The notes beneath the pieces are model-generated. The model ran no database searches and had not been told where the DNA came from. It saw only the letters and a program-made list of their open reading frames with translations. A stretch of DNA of 34,751 bases from Halapricum sp. CBA1109. GTDB taxonomy: Archaea > Halobacteriota > Halobacteria > Halobacteriales > Haloarculaceae. Positions within the stretch are counted from its first letter, which is position 1, and each line of letters starts with the position of its first letter. The stretch covers positions 1 through 34,751 of the forward strand of contig NZ_WPCA01000010.1 in the NCBI RefSeq assembly GCF_009741825.1, written 5' to 3'. The translations under genes were made by a program, and so were the position numbers. Below, piece by piece: positions 8,179-15,057 of this stretch.

Positions 8179-8961
8179 TTACGAACTGCTGTCCTGTGCG
8201 ACGATCAGGTCGAAGCTCTCGTCGGCGGGTTCGTCGTCCGGCGTGAGGTAGCCGGCGGCGAAGGCGGTGTAGACGGTGCCGCCGTTGAGGCTCACGTCGA
8301 AGTCGGCGACGACCTCGCCGTCGTTGCTCTCGGTGTCGCCGCGGATCTGGACGGTGTAGTCGTTGGCCTCGACGGTGGTGTAGCCGGATTCGCCGTAGGG
8401 GACGTTGTCGAACAGCACCACGTCGCCGCCGGCGGCGGTCACGTCGACGTTCGGCGCGTCGGGCGAGACGTGGACGACTCGCAGGCGGGACTGGTTGCCG
8501 CCGACCTCGGAGTTGTCGTCTTCGAGCACCAGTGGCGCGAACGCCTCGTCGGCCATATCTCCGATCTCGCCGCTGGCGACGATACTGTAGTCAGTGTCGG
8601 CCTCGACGGTGACCGGCCCCTCGAACACCGACGTCTCGGCGTCGCCCGCCGCCGTTATCTCGACGGTCCGCTCGCCGGCGGGCACCTCGAGGTAGTCGCT
8701 GACGGTCGTGAACGGCACGTCCTCCAGCACCGCGTCGCCGTCGACGTAGACGTCGACGTTCGGCGCGTTGGGTGACATATGAGCGACGCGGACGTTCGCC
8801 GTCCCGCCGTCCATCCCGTCACCGGTGGTCATTCCGTCGTCGCCGTCGTCCCCGCCGTCGGCGGTAGTCGTCGAGTCGGTACCCCCACACCCGGCGAGGG
8901 CGATTGTCGCTGCGGTTCCGGCGCCGTACAGGAGTCGCCGTCGCGTCGTCTGGTCCGTCAT
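8179..8961 (-). CDS. DUF4397 Tat lipoprotein with two repeats
   Basis: A 260-residue secreted protein. The N-terminus has a twin-arginine motif (TTRRRLLYGAG) and a lipobox (IALAGC), so it should be exported folded and lipid-anchored at Cys. A Gly/Asp/Thr-rich linker (TTTADGGDDGDDG...) is followed by two DUF4397 repeats: NVRVAHMSPNAPNVDVYVDG and LRVVHVSPDAPNVDVTAAGG, each followed by a beta-rich segment. The ATG at 8961 was preferred over an upstream in-frame ATG because it begins the Tat signal and has a TATA-like GGTTATC (8991-8997) 30-36 bases upstream. DUF4397 domains are found in cell-surface proteins; the function here is unknown. Confidence 0.88.
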   Translation of the reverse strand: MTDQTTRRRLLYGAGTAATIALAGCGGTDSTTTADGGDDGDDGMTTGDGMDGGTANVRVAHMSPNAPNVDVYVDGDAVLEDVPFTTVSDYLEVPAGERTVEITAAGDAETSVFEGPVTVEADTDYSIVASGEIGDMADEAFAPLVLEDDNSEVGGNQSRLRVVHVSPDAPNVDVTAAGGDVVLFDNVPYGESGYTTVEANDYTVQIRGDTESNDGEVVADFDVSLNGGTVYTAFAAGYLTPDDEPADESFDLIVAQDSSS

Positions 8962-9161
8962 ATGGCGTCCGATGCTGAGGATGACAGCCTGATAACCATT
9001 TGTGCAACTTGGGCTCAATTTCGCCGTAATTGTCCCGCAGATAGTGGCCAGAGTTGCGCCGGAATTACCACAACGCCTATTCAGACGGTCCGGCTAGGCC
9101 GAGGTAGATGCCACACTCGCCGTCCGGTTCGGTCCGCGCGCAATCGCCCGAGACCAGTGGC

Positions 9162-9183
9162 TTATTTGCCTGCGGGGGGCAAA
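9162..9183 (+). promoter_or_regulatory. TATA-like box overlapped by inverted repeat, candidate operator
   Basis: CTTATTT (9161-9167) lies 28-34 bases before the winged-helix start at 9195. Overlapping it is a perfect inverted repeat, TTTGCC (9165-9170) and GGCAAA (9178-9183), separated by seven bases. That geometry suits a dimeric winged-helix protein on one face of DNA, and its position over the TATA box would allow autorepression. The regulatory role is inference. Confidence 0.45.
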
Positions 9184-9194
9184 CCCGCTGGTGT

Positions 9195-9473
9195 ATGGAG
9201 GCGGTACTGTGGCAGACGCTAGCCGGGACTCGGGGGGGACCAAACAGGGTCCGGATCCTCCGCGCACTCGACGACCGGCCGCGCAACGCCAATCGCCTCG
9301 CCGAGGACCTCGACCTCGCGTACAACACCGTTCGCCATCACCTCGACGTCCTCGAGGACAACGGCATCGTCACGAGTCCCGACGAGGACTACGGTGCGGT
9401 GTACCTCCCCAGCGACCGAGCGCGCGCCAACTGGGATACTATCGAGGAGATACTCTCGCAGGTGGATTCATGA
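9195..9473 (+). CDS. Winged helix-turn-helix transcriptional regulator
   Basis: A 92-residue ArsR-like winged helix: GPNRVRILRALDDRPRNANRLAEDL (helices 1-2), DLAYNTVRHHLDVLEDNGIV (recognition helix and turn), and a short wing DEDYGAVYLPSD. No metal-binding cysteines are present, so it is not a classic metal sensor. The ATG at 9195 fits the TATA-like box; the longer in-frame ORF upstream would cover the promoter. It is translationally chained to a membrane protein through ATGA overlaps, a regulator/membrane-protein pair that I recall as common in haloarchaea. It probably controls its own operon. Confidence 0.88.
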   Translation: MEAVLWQTLAGTRGGPNRVRILRALDDRPRNANRLAEDLDLAYNTVRHHLDVLEDNGIVTSPDEDYGAVYLPSDRARANWDTIEEILSQVDS

Positions 9474-9523
9474 ACCAGCACAGACACGGCCACGACAGCG
9501 AACCAGACGGAGGAGACAGATGA
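9470..9523 (+). CDS. Possible 17-residue linking ORF
   Basis: ATG at 9470 overlaps the TGA of the winged-helix gene, and its own TGA (9521-9523) overlaps the ATG of the membrane protein. The peptide (MNQHRHGHDSEPDGGDR) is His-, Asp- and Arg-rich with no fold. It may only carry ribosomes across the gap, or it may be chance; a good Shine-Dalgarno GGAGGA at 9509-9514 already serves the next gene. Confidence 0.25.
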   Translation: MNQHRHGHDSEPDGGDR

Positions 9524-9810
9524 CCGACGTGACGCTCCTGTTGGACGCCGCTCGCGTCGCCGCGGCGGTGAACGTGGTCCTGCTGTCGGTGTTGATCGGT
9601 CTGTGGGGGCGGCTCTACCGGGAGATCAAATCGACATTCACGCTCGGCTCTATCGTCTTCGCCGCCTTCCTGCTGGCGGAGAACGCCGTCGCGCTGTGGT
9701 TTTACTTCAACGCCCCCGCGATGCCCGGTATCGCCGTCGAGGTGATGATGCTCCTCCAGATTCTGGAGACGTTCGGTATCGCCGTCCTGTTGTATATTAC
9801 GTGGCAGTAG
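9520..9810 (+). CDS. Small three-span membrane protein
   Basis: A 96-residue protein with three hydrophobic segments: AARVAAAVNVVLLSVLIGLW, LGSIVFAAFLLAENAVALWF and EVMMLLQILETFGIAVLLYI. Small proteins of this kind follow winged-helix genes in haloarchaea (I recall the label DUF7521, not verified here). Function is unknown. The start at 9520 is set by the GGAGGA Shine-Dalgarno at 9509-9514 and by the ATGA overlap upstream. As a partner of the regulator it could sense a membrane signal, but this is speculation. Confidence 0.82.
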   Translation: MTDVTLLLDAARVAAAVNVVLLSVLIGLWGRLYREIKSTFTLGSIVFAAFLLAENAVALWFYFNAPAMPGIAVEVMMLLQILETFGIAVLLYITWQ

Positions 9811-9831
9811 CGCCCTCCGTTTCGGAAACAC

Positions 9832-9838
9832 CTTTTAG
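9832..9838 (+). promoter_or_regulatory. TATA-like box for the SBDS gene
   Basis: CTTTTAG lies 23-29 bases before the ATG at 9861, fitting a leaderless transcript and fixing the start of the SBDS gene within a much longer open frame. Confidence 0.5.
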
Positions 9839-9860
9839 CCGTGACCCGGTAGCAGGCAGT

Positions 9861-10586
9861 ATGATATCGCTTGACGAAGCCGTCACCGCTCGCCTGGAGT
9901 CCCACGGCGAGCGATTCGAAGTGTTGGTCGACCCCGACGCCGCCTTGGCCATCAAGCGCGGCGAGTTCGACGGCGAACTGGAGGACGTCATCGCCGCCGA
10001 GGACGTCTTCGAGAACGCCTCCCGCGGGGACCGCCCGCCGGAAAACGCCTTGGAGGAGGTGTTCGGCACCACCGACCCGATGGAGATTATCCCCGAAGTG
10101 ATCAGGGAGGGTGAGATCCAGATCACCGCCGAACAGCGCCGCGAGATGCAAGACCAGAAGCACAAGCAACTGGTCCAGCGCATCACGCGCAACGCCGTCA
10201 ACCCACAGATGGACGACGCCCCTCACCCCCCCGAACGAATCGAGTCCGCCCTCGAGGAGGCGGGGTTCACGGTCGACCCGATGGAACCCGTCGAGAATCA
10301 GGTCGACGACGCGCTGGAGAAGCTTCGCCCGGTCATCCCCATCCGCTTCGACGAGATGACCGTCGCCGTCCAGTTGCCGGCGGACTTCGCCGGCAGCGGG
10401 CAGGCCAAAATCCGGGAGTTCGGCGACTTGGAGCGCGAGGAGTGGCAGGCCGACGGCTCGTGGGTCGGCGTCGTCACCTTCCCCGCCGGCCTCCAGAACG
10501 ACTTCTACGACCTCGCCAACGAAGTCTCGGAGGGCAACGCCGAGACGCGCATCATCAAAGACGAAGACGACATCGCGACGCGGTAA
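9861..10586 (+). CDS. Ribosome maturation factor SBDS (Sdo1)
   Basis: A 241-residue SBDS-family protein, the normal archaeal length. Domain I (about 1-95) has RLESHGERFEVLVDPDAALAIKRG, then EVFGTTDPMEIIPEVIREGE. Domain II helices include QKHKQLVQRITRNAVNP, and domain III is the ferredoxin-like C-terminal part (IPIRFDEMTVAVQLPADFAG). In eukaryotes SBDS works with EFL1 to release eIF6 from the large ribosomal subunit; archaea have SBDS and aIF6, so a large-subunit quality-control role is expected. The ATG at 9861 is supported by the TATA-like box. The longer in-frame ORF upstream overlaps the previous gene and is not credible. Confidence 0.95.
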   Translation: MISLDEAVTARLESHGERFEVLVDPDAALAIKRGEFDGELEDVIAAEDVFENASRGDRPPENALEEVFGTTDPMEIIPEVIREGEIQITAEQRREMQDQKHKQLVQRITRNAVNPQMDDAPHPPERIESALEEAGFTVDPMEPVENQVDDALEKLRPVIPIRFDEMTVAVQLPADFAGSGQAKIREFGDLEREEWQADGSWVGVVTFPAGLQNDFYDLANEVSEGNAETRIIKDEDDIATR

Positions 10587-10634
10587 GGCGTCGTCACCTC
10601 TTTCTCGACTCGTCGGAAAAAGGTCGCCGCGTCC

Positions 10635-13328
10635 TCAGACCTGTTCGAGCGTCCAGCGCTGGTGAGCGCCACCGGAATCGCTGTTCTGCTGGACGGTGTC
10701 GCCGTTGTTCGTGCCGGCGCTGGCGACTTCCAGCACTTTCCCGCTGTGGCGGGCGACGAGGCGGACGCCGTCGCTCGTCTCCTCGATTGCCCACTGCTGG
10801 TTCGTGTTGCCGAGGTAGTCCCACTGGTGGACGTTCGCGCCGTCCTGGGTCGCGTTCGGGCCGCCGGAGACGTCCAGAGCCTTCCCGCTGTGGGTCGGCG
10901 TCAAGCGGTAGTAGCCGTCGCCGGTCGCTTCCGCGGTCCAGCGCTGGTTGGATCCGCCGTTTACGTCCCACTGGATGACGTCGGCACCGTTGTCCTGTGA
11001 GGCAGCGTAGACGTCCAGCGCCTTTCCGCTGTTTTTGTTCCGGATGACGTAGGTCGCGCCGTCCTGCACCGTCGTCTCCGTGGTGCTGGTGGACGTACTG
11101 CCGGTGAAGCCGTCCTCCCAGCCGTTGTGGCTCGGGGAGAGGGTGTCGCTGGTGTGGTTGTCCCCGGCCTCCCACACGTCTCCGGCGTCTCCGGACGGCC
11201 CGCGGCGAGTCTTCCACTCGAAGCTACCGGTCTCTTGGATAGTGACCTCCCAAGCACCGTCGACGAGCGTTCCCTCGATACCGGTGCTCCAGTTGGTGAG
11301 ACTGGACGTGCTACCGGTGAAGTACACTGACTCTCCGTCGGCCGTCGGCGCGGATATCCGAAGGGTCGTGCCACCACTTGAGATGTCGACGGTCGCCGAC
11401 TGGCTGTCGTCGGGCGTCGCAACCTCGATAGAGACGGTGTTGGCTTCCGTCCCGGTCGTGTCGTAGTCAAAGGAGACAGCCGTCGTCGCGTCGACACTCA
11501 GACTCACGTCCGTCGACTGCACGACGGTTCCGTCGACGACGAAGTCGACAGTTTTCGTCCCGTCGGCGTCGCCGCTGTTCGTGACATCCGCCGAGACGGT
11601 AATCACATCGCCCGTCGTCGCCGAGGAGGGGTATCCGAGGTTGGCCACGCTGAAGACGGCAGAGCCGCTCGTGCCCTCGAAGCCATCCTCCCAGCCATTG
11701 TGGCTCGGGGTGAGGTTCGAACTGGTGTGGTTGCTGCCGGCCTCCCAGACTTCGCCAGCGGACCCGGACGGGCCGCGGCGGGTCTTCCACTCGAAGCTAC
11801 TGCCGGGGTCCTCGATGGTGACCTGCCAGACGCCGTTGTTCTCGGTACCCTCGACGCCGCTGCCCCAGTTTGTTAGACTGGACGTGCTGCCGGTGAAGTA
11901 CACGGACTCACCGCTTGCGGTCGGAGCCTCCATCTTGAGGGTGAGGCCGGTGGTGTCGTCGCCGCCACTACTCCCGTCGTCGCTACCGCCGTCACTGCCA
12001 CCGCCGTCGCCAACACAGGCTGTCGAATAGACGACGTACTCTTGGGCGGGGACCGATACGTCGAGCGAGCCGTCACCGTTGGTCGTGGTGTTGCTCACTG
12101 TGCCCGTACAGTCCGACACGTCGGTATTGGCGCCGAAGTTCGTCTGGACCTGCTGGCTGCGACTGCCGCTTCCGATGTTGATGGCGACGACGCCGTCGCC
12201 GCGCTCAAAGATGTAGAGGTCGTTGTCGACGTAGCGTGTCGTCGCCGCGCCCGAGAGGACGTTGCGTCGAATCCACAGCAGATTCGAGATGTCGCTGTCG
12301 CCGGCGCCCCGACGGTGGTTGTACACGCGCGGGTACCCCTCGTAGGTCAGGATGTAGGCGTACGCGAGGCGTTCGTACTCCGGCGGGGCGCTGTCGTGGT
12401 TCGAGACGAACGTCAGCGCTCGCGTCGGGTCTTGGTTGACCAGCCCAGCCCCGTCGAGGGCGTTCATATCGCCGCCCGATTTGAACACCTGCTCTTTCAT
12501 CACGAAGTACAGCGCGTAGTCGGTGACGGACATCCCGGTGTCGGCGTACCCCTGATTGACCGCCGTCGAGCCGTCGAGCACTTCGCCAACCGTGTACAGC
12601 CCCAGTTCGTCGGTCCACTGGTTGGCGTACTGACTGAAGAAGGACTCGGGGACGTGTTTGACCGCGTCGAAGCGGATGCCGTCGACGCCAAGGTTGGCGT
12701 ACTTCTCGACGTAGTTCCGAAGCTGCGTGCGGACGTACGACGAGTCCTGATCGAGGTCCCGCAGGCCGACGAGCCAGCAGTCCTCGACCGATTCCGGGTC
12801 GCTGTAGTCGATGGAACACGACGGGTGGAAGTCCTGACTGGAGAACTGCGGAATGTCGTCCAGCGTGACTTTCCGGTCGAAGTAGTCACCGCCGGCCGCC
12901 ATATGGTTGATGACGGCGTCGGCGATGACGTCGAGGCCTTGGTTGTGGGCCTCCTCGACCATCGCCGCGTACTCCTCCTCGGTGCCGAAGACGCTGTCGA
13001 AGTTCGTGAAGTCGATGGGCTGGTAGCCCAGCGGCTGTGAGTACGTGAGGGAGTCCGACTGCCGTTCGTACTCGTAGAGGCGGCTGAACTGTGCCGGCGG
13101 TACCTGTATCGCGTCGTAGCCGGCGTCGGCGACCGCCGCGAGGTTGTCCGTGATCTGCGTCCAGTCCGTGTGGTAGTACTGATACACGGCGCTGTCGCCG
13201 ATCTGTGCCGCCGCCGATCCGCTCATCGACGTACCCGCGACCGCTGCCGCCCCGAGCGCCCCGATCCCCTTCAGGACACTCCGACGGGAGTGTGTGCCGC
13301 TACTACCGCTGTTGTTGTTCCCCAACAT
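10635..13328 (-). CDS. Secreted multidomain alpha-amylase (GH13, two CBM20-like, CARDB-like, ricin-B)
   Basis: An 897-residue Tat-exported glycosidase (SRRSVLK at 14-20, cleavage near AAAQ, 39-42). The GH13 barrel spans about 46-360 with conserved motifs DVIADAVINH (133-142), GIRFD (nucleophile Asp221), VGEV (acid/base Glu249) and VSNHDS (Asp312). A C-domain follows to about 438, then a Ser/Gly/Asp linker, a starch-binding CBM20-like module (461-552), a CARDB-like beta domain (555-650), a second CBM20-like module (655-742), and a ricin-type beta-trefoil (755-897) with three QxW motifs (QRW, QQW, QRW). It should degrade starch outside the cell. The ATG at 13328 has a TATA box 23-32 bases upstream; the TTG just before it is less likely. 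Confidence 0.93.
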   Translation of the reverse strand: MLGNNNSGSSGTHSRRSVLKGIGALGAAAVAGTSMSGSAAAQIGDSAVYQYYHTDWTQITDNLAAVADAGYDAIQVPPAQFSRLYEYERQSDSLTYSQPLGYQPIDFTNFDSVFGTEEEYAAMVEEAHNQGLDVIADAVINHMAAGGDYFDRKVTLDDIPQFSSQDFHPSCSIDYSDPESVEDCWLVGLRDLDQDSSYVRTQLRNYVEKYANLGVDGIRFDAVKHVPESFFSQYANQWTDELGLYTVGEVLDGSTAVNQGYADTGMSVTDYALYFVMKEQVFKSGGDMNALDGAGLVNQDPTRALTFVSNHDSAPPEYERLAYAYILTYEGYPRVYNHRRGAGDSDISNLLWIRRNVLSGAATTRYVDNDLYIFERGDGVVAINIGSGSRSQQVQTNFGANTDVSDCTGTVSNTTTNGDGSLDVSVPAQEYVVYSTACVGDGGGSDGGSDDGSSGGDDTTGLTLKMEAPTASGESVYFTGSTSSLTNWGSGVEGTENNGVWQVTIEDPGSSFEWKTRRGPSGSAGEVWEAGSNHTSSNLTPSHNGWEDGFEGTSGSAVFSVANLGYPSSATTGDVITVSADVTNSGDADGTKTVDFVVDGTVVQSTDVSLSVDATTAVSFDYDTTGTEANTVSIEVATPDDSQSATVDISSGGTTLRISAPTADGESVYFTGSTSSLTNWSTGIEGTLVDGAWEVTIQETGSFEWKTRRGPSGDAGDVWEAGDNHTSDTLSPSHNGWEDGFTGSTSTSTTETTVQDGATYVIRNKNSGKALDVYAASQDNGADVIQWDVNGGSNQRWTAEATGDGYYRLTPTHSGKALDVSGGPNATQDGANVHQWDYLGNTNQQWAIEETSDGVRLVARHSGKVLEVASAGTNNGDTVQQNSDSGGAHQRWTLEQV
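11103..11366 (-). repeat. Second CBM20-like module of the amylase (internal duplication)
   Basis: It encodes residues 655-742 and closely matches 11673-11948: both contain GESVYFTGSTSSLTNW, SFEWKTRRGPSG, VWEAG.NHTS and PSHNGWEDGF. The similarity is visible at the DNA level too, so the duplication is fairly recent or kept similar by recombination. Confidence 0.75.
11673..11948 (-). repeat. First CBM20-like module of the amylase (internal duplication)
   Basis: It encodes residues 461-552, the partner of the module at 11103-11366. The two copies flank the CARDB-like domain. The starch-binding assignment rests on the family-like W-E-A-G-x-N-H segment and on linkage to GH13. Confidence 0.75.
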
Positions 13329-13350
13329 CAACTATGATGAATAGTGGGGG

Positions 13351-13360
13351 TTATAAAATA
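13351..13360 (-). promoter_or_regulatory. TATA box for the amylase gene
   Basis: TATTTTATAA on the minus strand, 23-32 bases before the ATG at 13328. This is among the strongest TATA matches in the window and indicates a leaderless mRNA. The rest of 13361-13510 holds no gene that I can support. Confidence 0.65.
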
Positions 13361-13510
13361 GTTTCTCAGGACGAAATAAAGGTACCCTGTCAGTGACAAC
13401 GAACTGTGTTCCAAACTCACACGGGTCAGTGCCCGGGACCGACTAGCGGGCCGGTCGGTTGCCGGCGGATGCCCGCCGCGGGAGCGACACTGTCGACGCC
13501 GACGGGAAGC

Positions 13511-13520
13511 TTTTTATAAC
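13511..13520 (+). promoter_or_regulatory. TATA box for leuA
   Basis: TTTTTATAAC lies 25-34 bases before an ATG at 13545 and 38-47 bases before the in-frame GTG at 13558. It rules out the far-upstream in-frame ATG at 13459, because that codon precedes the promoter. Confidence 0.6.
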
Positions 13521-13557
13521 ACGAGCGGACTACTGTAGGTACAGATGTCTCACAACA

Positions 13558-14775
13558 GTGAGGGCACGTCGGGATCCCCGGCGGATCGAGTTCTTCCAGG
13601 GCACACTCGATAGCACCTCTGAAATCGACGAGGCACGAATTTTCGACACGACGTTGCGTGACGGCGAGCAGTCGCCGGGCACGTCGTTCAGTTACGAGGA
13701 CAAACGGGAGATAGCGGCGGTACTCGACGAGATGGGCACTCACGTCATCGAGGCGGGGTTCCCGGTCAACTCCGACGCGGAGTTCGAGGCCGTCCGCGAC
13801 ATCGCCGACTCGACGTCCTCGACGGTCTGTGGGCTCGCCCGCGTCGTCGAGGAGGACGTCGAGGCCGCACTGGAGAGCGGCGTCGAACTGGTCCACGTGT
13901 TCGTCTCGACCAGCGACGTCCAACTCCAAGACTCGATGCACGCCACCCGCCAAGACGCACTCGACCGCGCGGTCGAGTCCGTCGAACGGGTCAAGGCGGC
14001 GGGCGTCGAGTGTATGTTCTCGCCGATGGACGCCACCCGGACCGAGGAGGCGTTCCTGATCGACGTGGTCGAAGCCGTCAGCGACGCAGGCACAGACTGG
14101 ATCAACATCCCGGATACGACGGGCGTTGCGACCCCCGGTCGATTCCAGAAACTGGTCTCGAACGTGGTCGCACATACGGACGCTCGCGTCGACGTCCACA
14201 CCCACGACGACTTCGGGCTGGCGGCCGCGAACGCCCTCTCGGGCTACGAGGCCGGCGCGGCCCAGAGCCAGGTGTCGGTCAACGGCATCGGCGAGCGGGC
14301 GGGCAACGCCGCCTACGAGGAAGTCGTGATGGCGTGTGAGTCGCTGTACGACGTCGACACCGGGATCGACACGACGCAGATCACGGAGTTATCGCGGCTC
14401 GTCGCCGAGAAGAGCGGAATGGACGTTCCCGGCAACAAACCGGTGGTCGGCCAGAACGCCTTCTCCCACGAGAGCGGCATCCACGCCGCCGGTGTCATCG
14501 AGAACTCCGACACCTTCGAACCGGGCGTGATGACCCCCGAGATGGTCGGGGCCTCCCGCCAGTTGGTCCTCGGCAAGCACACCGGGACCCACTCCGTCCG
14601 GGAGCGACTCCTTGACGCGGGCTACGACCCGACCGACGAGGAGGTCCGACAGGTGACCCGCCGCGTCAAAGACTACGGCGCGGAGAAGCGGCAGGTCACG
14701 ATGGAGATTCTCGAGCGGTTCGCCAACGAAGTCGGCGTTGACCGCACCGATGCTCACGAGGAGGCCAGTGCCTGA
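13558..14775 (+). CDS. leuA: 2-isopropylmalate synthase, short form
   Basis: About 405 residues, a TIM-barrel DRE-metallolyase that condenses acetyl-CoA with 2-oxoisovalerate in leucine synthesis. Family motifs: IFDTTLRDGEQSPGTSFS (metal and substrate site), IEAGFPVNSDAEFEAV, DVHTHDDFGLAAANAL (metal His pair) and GQNAFSHESGIHAAGV. It ends shortly after the helical subdomain and lacks the ~120-residue LeuA allosteric domain of longer enzymes, so leucine feedback may not act on this form. The start is uncertain. GTG 13558 is in frame. ATG 13545 fits the TATA box better, and removing one C from the run at 13576-13579 would fuse it as MSHNSEGTSGSRRIEFFQG. A homologous citramalate-synthase role cannot be excluded. 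Confidence 0.9.
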   Translation: MRARRDPRRIEFFQGTLDSTSEIDEARIFDTTLRDGEQSPGTSFSYEDKREIAAVLDEMGTHVIEAGFPVNSDAEFEAVRDIADSTSSTVCGLARVVEEDVEAALESGVELVHVFVSTSDVQLQDSMHATRQDALDRAVESVERVKAAGVECMFSPMDATRTEEAFLIDVVEAVSDAGTDWINIPDTTGVATPGRFQKLVSNVVAHTDARVDVHTHDDFGLAAANALSGYEAGAAQSQVSVNGIGERAGNAAYEEVVMACESLYDVDTGIDTTQITELSRLVAEKSGMDVPGNKPVVGQNAFSHESGIHAAGVIENSDTFEPGVMTPEMVGASRQLVLGKHTGTHSVRERLLDAGYDPTDEEVRQVTRRVKDYGAEKRQVTMEILERFANEVGVDRTDAHEEASA

Positions 14776-14840
14776 GATGGTCCCTCGTGGTGTCGCCACT
14801 CCCGGCCAGCGGCAGGTGTGTCCGTCGCTGTCACGGAACC

Positions 14841-14848
14841 CTTATGTA
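14841..14848 (+). promoter_or_regulatory. TATA-like box before the ilvB leader
   Basis: CTTATGTA lies 26-33 bases before the leader ATG at 14874 but more than 200 bases before ilvB. If used, it gives a nearly leaderless start for the leader peptide and a long leader RNA before ilvB. Confidence 0.45.
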
Positions 14849-14873
14849 CGGGGCCGTCCAGAGATTCGTACTG

Positions 14874-14957
14874 ATGACACGGACCGCTGGCGCTCGGGAA
14901 CGCCCCGCCGACAGCGGTTCCCTTCTCCTCCGCAGCGGTATTGTAGGGGCTCTATAG
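14874..14957 (+). CDS. Candidate leader peptide of the ilvB operon (27 residues)
   Basis: A 28-codon ORF, ATG to TAG, in the 282-base gap between leuA and ilvB. Its end reads SLLLRSGIVGAL-stop: six of the last eleven residues are Leu, Ile or Val, the end products of the operon. Several use codons that look rare in this GC-rich genome (CTT, ATT, GTA, CTA). The stop codon lies inside a GC-rich hairpin (14945-14962), and upstream segments can form competing stems. This is the layout of bacterial leu/ilv attenuators. It could be a chance ORF in AT-richer spacer; no such archaeal attenuator is established to my knowledge. Confidence 0.4.
   Translation: MTRTAGARERPADSGSLLLRSGIVGAL
14883..14939 (+). 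promoter_or_regulatory. Mutually exclusive RNA stems in the ilvB leader
   Basis: ACCGCTG (14883-14889) can pair with either of two identical CAGCGGT copies (14912-14918 or 14933-14939). GGGAAC (14896-14901) pairs with GTTCCC (14917-14922), which excludes the first of those options but can nest within the second. Alternative pairings of this kind are what an attenuator needs; energies were not computed. Confidence 0.4.
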
Positions 14958-14962
14958 CCCCT
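14945..14962 (+). promoter_or_regulatory. GC-rich hairpin over the leader stop codon
   Basis: A perfect 7-bp stem AGGGGCT / AGCCCCT with a four-base loop (CTAT). The leader TAG falls at 14955-14957, so a ribosome finishing the leader would cover or melt the stem. A short T run (TTTT) follows about ten bases later, so terminator function is possible but weak. Confidence 0.5.
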
Positions 14963-15057
14963 CACACCTGCATTTTCGACTCGGCCGGTACTGCACTCGA
15001 CCAGCGACAGACACCAGCGACAATGACGCCACCAACACAACACACACGTGATCGAAC

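Noticed and set aside
12042-13040. Long open frame (332 codons) on the + strand
   Set aside because: It lies entirely opposite the amylase gene, shows no family features and is a GC-driven shadow; the minus strand has clear catalytic motifs.
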